DNA of 64,000 nt from Antedon bifida (GCA_963402885.1 OY727094.1:23128501-23192500); one strand, 5' to 3'. Counted from the stretch's first letter, positions 20,321-29,629 are shown. Notes: a model not told the origin generated them from the sequence alone. Translations and numbers: made by a program.

Positions 20321-20402
20321 TGGCAGCGGTGGGATTCGAACCCACGCCATCGAAATGACTGGTGCCTAAAACCAGCGCCTTAGACCGCTCGGCCACACTA
20401 CC
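20321..20402 (-). tRNA. tRNA-Leu (UAG)
   Basis: Acceptor GGTAGTG: one wobble change. Confidence 0.88.
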
Positions 20403-20504
20403 TTAAATGTTGTCACATTTAGTTAGAAAAATGGTTTCGGTATTTCTCATGAATTTTTGCATTATATCATTTGTACGTTATATAGTGAGCCGGTAAAAGA
20501 GTTT

Positions 20505-20586
20505 TGGCAGCGGTGGGATTCGAACCCACGCCATCGAAATGACTGGTGCCTTAAACCAGCGCCTTAGACCGCTCGGCCACGCTACC
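20505..20586 (-). tRNA. tRNA-Leu (AAG)
   Basis: Consensus body, leader L. Confidence 0.93.
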
Positions 20587-20688
20587 TTGAATGTTGTCAC
20601 ATTTAGTTAGAAAAATGGTTTTGGTATTTGTCATGAATTTTTGCATTATATCATTTGTACGTTATATAGTGAGCCGGTAAAAGAATAT

Positions 20689-20770
20689 TGGCAGCGGTGG
20701 GATTCGAACCCACGCCATCGAAATGACTGGTGCCTTAAACCAGCGCCTTAGACCGCTCGGCCACGCTACC
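20689..20770 (-). tRNA. tRNA-Leu (AAG)
   Basis: Consensus body, leader M. Confidence 0.93.
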
Positions 20771-20866
20771 GTGAATGTTGTCACATTTAGTTAGAAAAAT
20801 GGTTTCGGTATTTTACAATATATCATTTGTACGCTATGTAGGCCTAGTGAGCCGGTAAAAGAATTT

Positions 20867-20948
20867 TGGCAGCGGTGGGATTCGAACCCACGCCATCGAA
20901 ATGACTGGTGCCTAAAACCAGCGGCTTAGACCGCTCGGCCACGCTACC
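20867..20948 (-). tRNA. tRNA-Leu (UAG)
   Basis: Copy of 19590 (offset 1,277). Confidence 0.87.
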
Positions 20949-21050
20949 TTGAATGTTGTCACATTTAGTTAGAAAAATGGTTTTGGTATTTCTCTTGAAT
21001 TTTTACATTATATCATTTGTACGTTATGTAATGAACCGGTAAAAGAATAT

Positions 21051-21132
21051 TGGCAGCGGTGGGATTCGAACCCACGCCATCGAAATGACTGGTGCCTAAA
21101 ACCAGCGCCTTAGACCGCTCGGCCACGCTACC
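21051..21132 (-). tRNA. tRNA-Leu (UAG)
   Basis: Consensus tRNA. Confidence 0.93.
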
Positions 21133-21235
21133 TTGAATGTTGTCACATTTATTTAGAAAATCTTTTTTCGGTATTTCTCATGAATTTTTAGATTATATCA
21201 TTTGTACGTTATGTAATGAGCCGGTAAAAGAATAT

Positions 21236-21317
21236 TGGCAGCGGTGGGATTCCAACTCAGGCCATCGAAATGACTGGTGCCTTAAACCAGCGCCTTAGAC
21301 CGCTCGGCTACGCTACC
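21236..21317 (-). pseudogene. tRNA-Leu (AAG), box B broken
   Basis: Copy of 19959; AGTTGGAATCC box B. Confidence 0.65.
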
Positions 21318-21409
21318 GTGAATGTTCTTTCAATTATGGTTTCGGGTTTTTTCATGATTTTATCATTCATATTATTTGTACGTTATGATATGAGCCGGTA
21401 AAAGAATAT

Positions 21410-21491
21410 TGGCAGCGGTGGGATTCGAACCCACGCCATCGAAATGACTGGTGCCTAAAACCAGCGCCTTAGACCGCTCGGCCACGCTACC
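21410..21491 (-). tRNA. tRNA-Leu (UAG)
   Basis: Consensus tRNA. Confidence 0.94.
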
Positions 21492-21597
21492 TTGAATGTT
21501 GTCACATTTATTTAGAAAAACGGTTTCGGTGTTTCTCATGAATTTTTACATTATATCATTAATTTGTACGTTATGTGGTGAGCCGGTAAAAGAAAAT

Positions 21598-21679
21598 TGG
21601 CAGCGGTGGGATTCGAACCCACGCCATCGAAATGACTGGTGCCTAAAACCAGCGCCTTAGACCGCTCGGCCACGCTACC
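21598..21679 (-). tRNA. tRNA-Leu (UAG)
   Basis: Consensus tRNA. Confidence 0.94.
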
Positions 21680-21781
21680 TTAAATGCTGTCACATTTAGT
21701 TAGAAAAATGGTTTTGGTATTTGTCATGAATTTTTGCATTATATCATTTGTACGTTATATAGTGAGCCGGTAAAAGAATAT

Positions 21782-21863
21782 TGGCAGCGGTGGGATTCGA
21801 ACCCACGCCATCGAAATGACTGGTGCCTTAAACCAGCGCCTTAGACCGCTCGGCCACGCTACC
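21782..21863 (-). tRNA. tRNA-Leu (AAG)
   Basis: Consensus body, leader L. Confidence 0.93.
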
Positions 21864-21965
21864 TTGAATGTTGTCACATTTAGTTAGAAAAATGGTTTTG
21901 GTATTTGTCATGAATTTTTGCATTATATCATTTGTACGTTATATAGTGAGCCGGTAAAAGAATAT

Positions 21966-22047
21966 TGGCAGCGGTGGGATTCGAACCCACGCCATCGAAA
22001 TGACTGGTGCCTTAAACCAGCGCCTTAGACCGCTCGGCCACGCTACC
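21966..22047 (-). tRNA. tRNA-Leu (AAG)
   Basis: Consensus body, leader M. Confidence 0.93.
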
Positions 22048-22149
22048 GTGAATGTTGTCACATTTATTTAGAAAAACGGTTTCGGTATTTCTCATGATTT
22101 TTTACATTATATCATTTGTACGTTATGTAATGAGCCGGTAAAAGAATAT

Positions 22150-22231
22150 TGGCAGCGGTGGGATTCGAACTCACGCCATCGAAATGACTGGTGCCTAAAA
22201 CCAGCGCCTTAGACCGCTCGGCCACGCTACC
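22150..22231 (-). tRNA. tRNA-Leu (UAG)
   Basis: T-stem 5' strand GTGAG: one change in box B. Confidence 0.88.
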
Positions 22232-22333
22232 TTGAATGTTGTCACATTTAGTTAGAAAAATGGTTTCGGTATTTCTCATGAATCTTTACATTATATCATT
22301 TGTACGTTATATAGTGAGCCGGTAAAAGAATAT

Positions 22334-22415
22334 TGGCAGCGGTGGGATTCGAACCCACGCCATCGAAATGACTGGTGCCTAAAACCAGCGCCTTAGACCG
22401 CTCGGCCACGCTACC
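22334..22415 (-). tRNA. tRNA-Leu (UAG)
   Basis: Consensus tRNA. Confidence 0.94.
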
Positions 22416-22517
22416 TTGAATGTTGTCACATTTAGTTAGAAAAATGGTTTCGGTATTTCTCATGAATTTTTGCATTATATCATTTGTACGTTATATAGTG
22501 AGCCGGTAAAAGAGTTT

Positions 22518-22599
22518 TGGCAGCGGTGGGATTCGAACCCACGCCATCGAAATGACTGGTGCCTTAAACCAGCGCCTTAGACCGCTCGGCCACGCTACC
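22518..22599 (-). tRNA. tRNA-Leu (AAG)
   Basis: Consensus body, leader L. Confidence 0.93.
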
Positions 22600-22701
22600 T
22601 TGAATGTTGTCACATTTAGTTAGAAAAATGGTTTTGGTATTTGTCATGAATTTTTGCATTATATCATTTGTACGTTATATAGTGAGCCGGTAAAAGAATA
22701 T

Positions 22702-22783
22702 AGGCAGCGGTGGGATTCGAACCCACGCCATCGAAATGACTGGTGCCTTAAACCAGCGCCTTAGACCGCTCGGCCACGCTACC
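22702..22783 (-). tRNA. tRNA-Leu (AAG), discriminator variant
   Basis: Discriminator base is T, not the A expected for leucine identity. Confidence 0.82.
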
Positions 22784-22875
22784 GTGAATGTTCTTTCAAT
22801 TATGGTTCCGGTTTTTTACATGATTTTATCATTCATGTTATTTGTACGTTATGATATGAGCATTTAAAAGAATAT

Positions 22876-22957
22876 TGGCAGCGGTGGGATTCGAACCCAC
22901 GCCATCGAAATGACTGGTGCCTAAAACCAGCGCCTTAGACCGCTCGGCCACGCTACC
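22876..22957 (-). tRNA. tRNA-Leu (UAG)
   Basis: Consensus tRNA. Confidence 0.94.
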
Positions 22958-23068
22958 TTGAATGTTGTCAACTCACATTTATTTAGAAAAATGGTTTCGG
23001 TATTTCTCATGAATTTTTGCATTATATCATTAATTTGTACGTTATGTAGTGAGCCGGTAAAAGAATAT

Positions 23069-23150
23069 TATCAGCGGTGGGATTCGAACCCACGCCATCG
23101 AAATGACTGATGCCTTAAACCAGCGCCTTAGACCGCTCGGCCACGCTATC
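23069..23150 (-). tRNA. tRNA-Leu (AAG), acceptor variant
   Basis: Acceptor begins GATAGCG and ends CGCTGAT, so pair 2 mismatches; leader M. Confidence 0.75.
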
Positions 23151-23252
23151 GTGAATGTTGTCACATTTATTTAGAAAAACGGTTTCGGTATTTCTCATGA
23201 TTTTTTACATTATATCATTTGTACGTTATGTAATGAGCCGGTAAAAGAATAT

Positions 23253-23334
23253 TGGCAGCGGTGGGATTCGAACTCACGCCATCGAAATGACTGGTGCCTA
23301 AAACCAGCGCCTTAGACCGCTCGGCCACGCTACC
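23253..23334 (-). tRNA. tRNA-Leu (UAG)
   Basis: GTGAG T-stem variant. Confidence 0.88.
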
Positions 23335-23436
23335 TTGAATGTTGTCACATTTAGTTAGAAAAATGGTTTTGGTATTTGTCATGAATTTTTGCATTATATC
23401 ATTTGTACGTTATATAGTGAGCCGGTAAAAGAATAT

Positions 23437-23518
23437 TGTCAGCGGTGGGATTCGAACCCACGCCATCGAAATGACTGTTGCCTAAAACCAGCGCCTTAGA
23501 CCGCTCGGCCACGCTACC
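23437..23518 (-). tRNA. tRNA-Leu (UAG), stem variants
   Basis: Mismatches in the acceptor (pair 2) and anticodon stem. Paralogue of the tRNA abutting the LINE at 29548. Confidence 0.75.
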
Positions 23519-23620
23519 TTGAATGTTGTCACATTTAGTTAGAAAAATGGTTTCGGTATTTCTCATGAATTTTTGCATTATATCATTTGTACGTTATATA
23601 GTGAGCCGGTAAAAGAGTTT

Positions 23621-23702
23621 TGGCAGCGGTGGGATTCGAACCCACGCCATCGAAATGACTGGTGCCTAAAACCAGCGCCTTAGACCGCTCGGCCACGCTA
23701 CC
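23621..23702 (-). tRNA. tRNA-Leu (UAG)
   Basis: Consensus tRNA. Confidence 0.93.
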
Positions 23703-23813
23703 TTAAATGTTGTCAACTCACATTTATTTAGAAAAATGGTTTCGGTATTTCTCATGAATTTTTGCATTATATCATTAATTTGTACGTTATGTAGTGAGCC
23801 GGTAAAAGAATAT

Positions 23814-23895
23814 TATCAGCGGTGGGATTCGAACCCACGCCATCGAAATGACTGATGCCTTAAACCAGCGCCTTAGACCGCTCGGCCACGCTATC
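23814..23895 (-). tRNA. tRNA-Leu (AAG), acceptor variant
   Basis: Copy of 23069 (offset 745). Confidence 0.75.
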
Positions 23896-23997
23896 GTGAA
23901 TGTTGTCACATTTATTTAGAAAAACGGTTTCGGTATTTCTCATGATTTTTTACATTATATCATTTGTACGTTATGTAATGAGCCGGTAAAAGAATAT

Positions 23998-24079
23998 TGG
24001 CAGCGGTGGGATTCGAACTCACGCCATCGAAATGACTGGTGCCTAAAACCAGCGCCTTAGACCGCTCGGCCACGCTACC
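23998..24079 (-). tRNA. tRNA-Leu (UAG)
   Basis: GTGAG T-stem variant. Confidence 0.88.
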
Positions 24080-24181
24080 TTGAATGTTGTCACATTTAGT
24101 TAGAAAAATGGTTTCGGTATTTCTCATGAATCTTTACATTATATCATTTGTACGTTATATAGTGAGCCGGTAAAAGAATAT

Positions 24182-24263
24182 TGGCAGCGGTGGGATTCGA
24201 ACCCACGCCATCGAAATGAATGGTGCCTAAAACCAGCGCCTTAGTCCGCTCGGCCACGCTACC
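24182..24263 (-). tRNA. tRNA-Leu (UAG), stem variants
   Basis: Anticodon-stem closing pair broken; one D-loop change. Confidence 0.78.
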
Positions 24264-24365
24264 TTGAATGTTGTCACATTTAGTTAGAAAAATAGTTTTG
24301 GTATTTGTCATGAATTTTTGCATTATATCATTTGTACGTTATATAGTGAGCCGGTAAAAGAATAT

Positions 24366-24447
24366 TGGCAGCGGTGGGATTCGAACCCACGCCATCGAAA
24401 TGACTGGTGCCTTAAACCAGCGCCTTAGACCGCTCGGCCACGCTACC
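24366..24447 (-). tRNA. tRNA-Leu (AAG)
   Basis: Consensus copy, standard flanks. Confidence 0.94.
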
Positions 24448-24539
24448 GTGAATGTTCTTTCAATTATGGTTTCGGGTTTTTTCATGATTTTATCATTCAT
24501 GTTATTTGTACGTTATGATATGAGCATTTAAAAGAATAT

Positions 24540-24621
24540 TGGCAGTGGTGGGATTCGAACCCACGCCATCGAAATGACTGGTGCTTAAAACCAGCGCCTT
24601 AGACCGCTCGGCCACGCTACC
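24540..24621 (-). tRNA. tRNA-Leu (UAG)
   Basis: Changes at the acceptor/T border and loop position 38. Confidence 0.85.
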
Positions 24622-24732
24622 TTGAATGTTGTCAACTCACATTTATTTAGACAAATGGTTTCGGTATTTCTCATGAATTTTTGCATTATATCATTAATTT
24701 GTACGTTATGTAGTGATCCGGTAAAAGAATAT

Positions 24733-24795
24733 TGTCAGCGGTGGGATTCGAACCCACGCCATCGAAATGATTGATGCCTTAAACCAGCGCCTTAG
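24733..24795 (-). pseudogene. tRNA-Leu (AAG) fragment
   Basis: Only the 3' 63 nt remain. The D arm and 5' acceptor are lost at a junction straight into the next unit's trailer. Confidence 0.85.
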
Positions 24796-24803
24796 AAGAA
24801 TAT

Positions 24804-24885
24804 TGGCAGCGGTGGGATTCGAACCCACGCCATCGAAATGACTGATGCCTTAAACCAGCGCCTTAGACCGCTCGGCCACGCTATC
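24804..24885 (-). tRNA. tRNA-Leu (AAG)
   Basis: Acceptor begins GATAGCG, anticodon-stem closing pair altered; leader M. Confidence 0.8.
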
Positions 24886-24987
24886 GTGAATGTTGTCACA
24901 TTTAGTTAGAAAAATGGTTTCGGTATTTCTCATGAATTTTTGCATTATATCATTTGTACGTTATATAGTGAGCCGGTAAAAGAATAT

Positions 24988-25069
24988 TGGCAGCGGTGGG
25001 ATTCGAACCCACGCCATCGAAATGACTGGTGCCTTAAACCAGCGCCTTAGACCGCTCGGCCACGCTACC
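24988..25069 (-). tRNA. tRNA-Leu (AAG)
   Basis: Consensus body, leader L. Confidence 0.93.
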
Positions 25070-25177
25070 TTGAATGTTGCCACATTTAGTTAGAAAAATG
25101 GTTTCGGTATTTCACATGAATTTTTACATTGTATCATTTGTACGTTATGTAGGCCTAGTGAGCCGGTAAATAAATAT

Positions 25178-25259
25178 TGACAGCGGTGGGATTCTAACCC
25201 ACGCCATCGAAATGACTGGTGCCCAAAACCAGCGCCTTAGACCGCTCGTCCACGCTACC
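25178..25259 (-). tRNA. tRNA-Leu body with UGG (Pro) anticodon
   Basis: The anticodon loop reads TTTGGGC: A35 to G turns UAG into UGG, which decodes the proline codon CCA. The anticodon stem, variable arm and discriminator are leucine-type. Box A (TGGACGAG), box B (GGTTAGAATCC) and acceptor pair 2 are also mutated and trailer N lacks TTTT, so it is probably a pseudogene. Confidence 0.75.
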
Positions 25260-25361
25260 TTGAATGTTGTCACATTTAGTTAGAAAAATGGTTTCGGTAT
25301 TTCTCATGAAAATTTACAATATATCATTTGTACGTTATGTAATGAGCCGGTAAAAGAATAT

Positions 25362-25442
25362 TGGCAGTGGTGGGATTCAAGCCACGCCATCGAAATGACT
25401 GATGCCTAAAACCAGCGCCTTAGACCGCTCGTCCACGCTACC
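25362..25442 (-). pseudogene. tRNA-Leu (UAG) pseudogene, 81 nt
   Basis: T-arm-deleted lineage with mutated box A. Confidence 0.75.
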
Positions 25443-25554
25443 TTAAATGTTGTCGACTCACATTTATTTAGGAAAACGGTTTCGGTATTTCTCATGAATT
25501 TTTTACATTATATCATTAATTTGTACGTTATGTAATGAGCCGGTAAAAGAATAT

Positions 25555-25636
25555 TGGCAGCGGCGGGATTCGAACCCACGCCATCGAAATGACTGGTGCC
25601 TAAAACCAGCGCCTTAGACCGCTCGTCCACGCTACC
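25555..25636 (-). tRNA. tRNA-Leu (UAG), box A variant
   Basis: TGGACGAG box A and a CCCGC T stem. Confidence 0.78.
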
Positions 25637-25745
25637 TTGAATGTTGTCACATTTATTTAGAAAAACGGTTTCGGTATTTCTCATGAATTTTTGCATTAGG
25701 ATATCATTAATTTGTACGTTATGTAGTGAGCCGGTAAAAGAATAT

Positions 25746-25827
25746 TGTCAGCGGTGGGATTCGAGCCCACGCCATCGAAATGACTGATGCCTTAAACCAG
25801 CGCCTTAGACCGCTCGGCCACGCTATC
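25746..25827 (-). tRNA. tRNA-Leu (AAG), variant
   Basis: Acceptor begins GATAGCG, box B GGCTCGAATCC, leader M. Confidence 0.75.
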
Positions 25828-25929
25828 GTGAATGTTGTCACATTTATTTAGAAAAACGGTTTCGGTATTTCTCATGAATTTTTACATTATATCATTTGTA
25901 CGTTATGTAATGAGCCGGTAAAAGAATAT

Positions 25930-26011
25930 TGGCAGCGGTGGGATTCGAACTCACGCCATCGAAATGACTGGTGCCTAAAACCAGCGCCTTAGACCGCTCG
26001 GCCACGCTACC
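25930..26011 (-). tRNA. tRNA-Leu (UAG)
   Basis: GTGAG T-stem variant; last tRNA before the LINE. Confidence 0.88.
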
Positions 26012-26095
26012 TTGAATGTTGTCACATTTAGTTAGAAAAATGGTTTTGGTATTTCTCATGAATTTTTGCATTATATCATTTGTACGTTATATAGT

Positions 26096-29000
26096 CAATC
26101 AATTAATCAAGTCGTACAGTTGACTAACTACTGCATGAGATAAGCTCCGAAAAGTTTCATAAAAGTTCAGATATTGAAGTATAGTTTGGTAACGAGATCA
26201 TTATCAACATCATTATATTAACGGTACGAACCATCGTGAGTGTTATCTTTGAAGGAGAGATCATAATTACTCGAAATTTTAGAACGATTACATGTAGCCA
26301 GGGCCAGGCCGGTTATATTTTTTTGACGGGACTTTTGGGTTTCGGGTATCGGACGGACTAGGAGCCAGTCAAATTGATTGGGTGATTGACAGCTTGACAG
26401 CACCGGGGCCTAGCTGTCATTATCCTCATCGTCACACTTGAGTGAATCTTCACTATACCCAAAACAAAGCCGTTAAAACAATGGGATCTCAAGATAACAA
26501 TGAGAATCGATCGGATGACTCATCGCAACAAGTCAAGGACACCATACAATGTATCGAAGGTTGTGATTTAGTTGGCAACACGGACTTTATAGAATGCACC
26601 TTGTGTGGATTACATTACCACAGGCGATGTATCAGCATAAAGGGCAAAAAAACGGTTTGGTTTTGCTCTAAATGTAAAAATTTACCAACAAGATTAAACG
26701 ATTTGGAACAAGAATTAGCTACACTGCGATCGGAAAATAGTGCTCTCATTGGCATTATCAACAGCCAGAATGATGCTATTACTGAAATGGCAAATACATC
26801 AATTGGATTTGGAAACACTACAAGAAATGAAAATAGACCTACAACCACCAAACATATCGATGCAGGCGAACATACGCGCAATAGTGACATAAAGCCTACG
26901 TTATTACTAGGAGACTCCATGATCAGGGATATAAATGAAAAGGGTCTACAGAATACCGACATCAAATGCATGAGAGGAGCAACATTGGGTGACATTTCAA
27001 CCAAACTAAATGATATTGAGCTGGAGGATTACGGTACAATCATTCTACATGTTGGAACTAATAACTGCACTGAGGATGCAGACTTAGAACAAGGTATTAC
27101 TGATTACGCATTATTAATGGATGTAATTGAGAACGAAGCCCCTACCGCTACAAAAATCATATCCACAATTATTCCCCGAACCGACAGCGAAGACAACAAT
27201 GACAGAGTAAAACAATTTAACAGGGAAATAAAGGAAATGGCTGGAAAAAAAACATTCACAGTTGTAGATAATACAGCAATGTTTATCTCAGGATCGCGCA
27301 TAAATCGAAATTTACTCGACAGGAGAGGGCTACACCTATCAAACGCAGGTACGAGAAAACTCCTTCACAACATAAATAGCTATCATAGACTCATCAAGCC
27401 ATCACAACGACGACAACAAAATCCAAACGGAAGATTTCAAGGCAATGACAATAGGAAGCGTCCAAACTTCGCGAATCAAAGAAACTCCAATTTTGTAAGC
27501 CAAAGAACCCAGAACTTTGTGGACCGTCAAAACAACCGTAACTTTACCCGGAACTATAGAGGGTGTTTTAACTGCGGTGGTCAGAACCATAACAGTGCCA
27601 ACTGCAGATACGACGACAGCCCGACAATTTGTTATCAATGTAATCAAGTCGGTCACTTGGCTAGATATTGTGAATCAAGACCATACTAGGTTAGTGGCCA
27701 TGTAACGAGTGCCGGGAAACCAGCAGAACTATCAAGTAAGAACAATGAAACTAAATCTGTAAATGACAAAATTAACTCTAATTTAGATAATTATGTTAAT
27801 AGACCTATCATAAACGACAGACAAAGCATTAACAGACCGTCATACTATGATCAATGTGCTACGAAAATGGCAAAAGCCGGGGGTCTAAAACTTGGTCATT
27901 TAAATCCATGGAGCATTGTAAATAAAATGGATGAACTTACATTCCTTTTAAATAAACTAAACATTGATATTCTATGCATCAGCGAAACTTTTCTAAACGA
28001 GAATATTACCGACGCTTATGTCAGTATTGATGGGTTTAATATAGTTAGACACGATAGAAGAGATAGGAAGGGCGGAGGGGTCTGCATATATGTTAAAAAC
28101 GGTATATCATTTAAAGAAAGACATGACTTAAGTAATGACATTGTGGAGGGTGTCTGGATTGAATTAACGAGAAAAAAATCCGATAATATTTTAATCTATG
28201 CATTATATCGTCCGCCGGATAGTACTAGTGATTACTTTGATAAAATAATTGATATTATTGAAATGGCATCAGCTGAAAACAAGGAAATGATTATTCTGGG
28301 TGATCTAAATATTGATTATAAATTTGATGAGGATCTATATAAGAACCCAGTTAATTTGATCGAAAATATGTTCTCCCTGCAACAATTAATTACCAAACCA
28401 ACACGAGTTACTCAAACGACGTCAACTTGTATTGACCTTATTCTCAGCTCAATGCCTGACCAACATACTATAAGTGACGTAGCTAAAGTTGCCCTCAGTG
28501 ACCATTTCTTGGTATATACTTGTTTGAAGTCAATTAAGGAACCTATTAAACATAAAACTGTTACTTTTAGAAATTTCAAAAACTTTGACAAAAATGCATT
28601 TATAAATGATATACGGGAATGCGAATCAGTACAAAATATCGATATTTCCTTAGATATAAATGAAATGTGGACAAATTGGCGGAATTCATTCTTAGCTATT
28701 TGTAACAAGCATGCACCATTCAGAACAACTAGAGTAAAACATAGATATAACCCATGGATGTCACCCGATATTATAAAGTTAATATATAAACGTGATTATT
28801 GTAAGACACTATCCGATAGGCATAAAACACAACACCATCTACAAGAATTTCGTAGAATTAGAAATTTAGTGAATAAGAATATTAAAAAGGCTAAATCTAC
28901 CTATTATGATAATATAGGAAACAAATTTAAAAATGACCCAAAACAGCTGTGGCGCGAACTAAATCAAATTACTGGTAAATCAAAGGAGAGACAGTCAATT

Positions 29001-29549
29001 CATCCCGACATTGACTGCGACGCAATTAGTGATTATTTTGCAAACATAGGACAAACCATCTCAAGTAAATTGAATAACACGACTTTAGATTGGACAAATC
29101 CAAATTGTAGATATTCTTTTTCATTTGAACAATTGACAGAAGAAGATATATTTAAAGCTGTTTTAAGCCTACCGAATAGTAGCAATAATGATATTATAGG
29201 CTTTGATAGTAAATTGCTAAGGACTGCAGCAGAACATATATCTTTACCCCTGTACAGAATAATTAACATCTCTTTAACATCAGGGAAATTACCAAATGAT
29301 TGGAAAATAGCAAAAACCACACCAATCTATAAAGGTAATGGCTGCAAACAAACAATGTCAAATTACAGGCCAATATCAGTTGTGTGTCATATCGCTAAGT
29401 TAGTAGAAAAAGAAATTCAAAAACAAATAGTTAAATACTTTAGTGAACATGATCTCATGAATGTTGATCAATTTGCCTTTAGGAAAAACCATTCCACAGT
29501 AAATTGCCTCCATAGAGTGATTGATGATTGGCTAGAAATTCTCGATGAA
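26096..29549 (+). mobile_element. CR1-like LINE, 3'-truncated, inside the tRNA array
   Basis: A 3.45-kb non-LTR retrotransposon with a ~345-bp 5' region, ORF1 (PHD, esterase, CCHC) and an incomplete ORF2 (endonuclease plus start of RT). PHD and esterase domains in ORF1 are known from CR1-like elements. Array sequence stops after GTTATATAGT and resumes at TCAGCGG, the 3' end of a tRNA gene. The equivalent array position at 23,418-23,437 lacks the LINE and still has the 20 bp missing here, which include the tRNA's TTTT terminator. I see no target-site duplication. No LINE 3' tail is present, unlike a normal target-primed insertion. Confidence 0.92.
26442..27689 (+). CDS. LINE ORF1 protein: PHD finger, SGNH esterase, two zinc knuckles
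   Basis: A 415-residue reading frame; an alternative start is Met14. Residues 37-78 form a C4HC3 PHD finger (C37, C41, C52, C55, H60, C63, C75, C78). Residues ~83-110 look like a short coiled coil. Residues ~152-312 are an SGNH/GDSL-type esterase with GDS at 157-159 and GTNN at 205-208; the C-terminal His block reads RGLH (His298), where DGLH is commoner. Two CCHC knuckles lie at ~372-410. In CR1-like elements ORF1 is thought to bind nucleic acid and help form the RNP; the esterase's role is uncertain. The stop is a single TAG, and the frame then stays open for 59 codons into ORF2. Confidence 0.93.
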   Translation: MNLHYTQNKAVKTMGSQDNNENRSDDSSQQVKDTIQCIEGCDLVGNTDFIECTLCGLHYHRRCISIKGKKTVWFCSKCKNLPTRLNDLEQELATLRSENSALIGIINSQNDAITEMANTSIGFGNTTRNENRPTTTKHIDAGEHTRNSDIKPTLLLGDSMIRDINEKGLQNTDIKCMRGATLGDISTKLNDIELEDYGTIILHVGTNNCTEDADLEQGITDYALLMDVIENEAPTATKIISTIIPRTDSEDNNDRVKQFNREIKEMAGKKTFTVVDNTAMFISGSRINRNLLDRRGLHLSNAGTRKLLHNINSYHRLIKPSQRRQQNPNGRFQGNDNRKRPNFANQRNSNFVSQRTQNFVDRQNNRNFTRNYRGCFNCGGQNHNSANCRYDDSPTICYQCNQVGHLARYCESRPY

Positions 29550-29585
29550 TCAGCGGTGGGATTCGAACCCACGCCATCGAAATGA
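27867..29585 (+). CDS. LINE ORF2 (endonuclease + RT), 3'-truncated, runs into a tRNA
   Basis: 572 residues, of which the last ~11 are antisense tRNA-Leu. Residues ~8-215 are an APE-like (EEP) endonuclease that would nick the target DNA: HLNPWS near the start, E40 in ISET, YRPP at 114-117, GDLN at 145-148, IDLILS at 189-194 and SDH at 211-213. The reverse transcriptase begins near residue ~430 with NDWKIAKTTPIYKG and YRPISVV but ends before the catalytic YADD motif, so this copy cannot encode an active RT. CR1 ORF2 is normally around 900-1,000 residues. It shares ORF1's frame, with one TAG and 177 open bases before its first ATG. Confidence 0.92.
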   Translation: MAKAGGLKLGHLNPWSIVNKMDELTFLLNKLNIDILCISETFLNENITDAYVSIDGFNIVRHDRRDRKGGGVCIYVKNGISFKERHDLSNDIVEGVWIELTRKKSDNILIYALYRPPDSTSDYFDKIIDIIEMASAENKEMIILGDLNIDYKFDEDLYKNPVNLIENMFSLQQLITKPTRVTQTTSTCIDLILSSMPDQHTISDVAKVALSDHFLVYTCLKSIKEPIKHKTVTFRNFKNFDKNAFINDIRECESVQNIDISLDINEMWTNWRNSFLAICNKHAPFRTTRVKHRYNPWMSPDIIKLIYKRDYCKTLSDRHKTQHHLQEFRRIRNLVNKNIKKAKSTYYDNIGNKFKNDPKQLWRELNQITGKSKERQSIHPDIDCDAISDYFANIGQTISSKLNNTTLDWTNPNCRYSFSFEQLTEEDIFKAVLSLPNSSNNDIIGFDSKLLRTAAEHISLPLYRIINISLTSGKLPNDWKIAKTTPIYKGNGCKQTMSNYRPISVVCHIAKLVEKEIQKQIVKYFSEHDLMNVDQFAFRKNHSTVNCLHRVIDDWLEILDESAVGFEPTPSK

Positions 29586-29629
29586 CTGGTGCCTAAAACC
29601 AGCGCCTTAGACCGCTCGGCCACGCTACC
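29548..29629 (-). tRNA. tRNA-Leu (UAG), abuts LINE
   Basis: Complete body, but its last 3' bases come from the LINE junction and the TTTT terminator is lost. Confidence 0.85.

Larger units (their letters stand above)
1..26095 (-). repeat. Tandem tRNA-Leu gene array, left part (144 units)
   Basis: Head-to-tail units of one 82-nt tRNA plus a ~95-110-nt spacer, all transcribed leftwards. The consensus tRNA has a 7-bp acceptor with one G.U pair, discriminator A, a D arm, an anticodon stem CTGGT/ACCAG, a short variable arm CAT-TTCG-ATG and a T arm; CCA is not encoded. Box A reads TGGCCGAGCGG and box B GGTTCGAATCC, both good Pol III promoter matches. Loop TTTAGGC gives anticodon UAG and TTAAGGC gives AAG. 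Flank codes used below: leader L = TTGAATGTTGTC and leader S = GTGAATGTTCTTTC, read on + just right of the gene; leader M is a mixture of the two. Trailer T has TTTT about 6-10 nt past the RNA 3' end; trailer N (AATATTTATTTACC on the minus strand) has no TTTT. Standard flanks are L/T for UAG copies and S/T for AAG copies. Confidence 0.95.

Noticed and set aside
1-26095. CRISPR-like array of regular repeats
   Set aside because: The conserved part is a complete tRNA with Pol III boxes, spacers are themselves conserved, and the context is animal DNA.
1-26095. Suppressor tRNAs because the anticodon is called UAG
   Set aside because: Anticodon UAG reads the leucine codon CUA, not the stop codon UAG.
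26615-29320. Minus-strand frames inside the LINE
   Set aside because: Antisense shadows of ORF1 and ORF2 with no domain signal.
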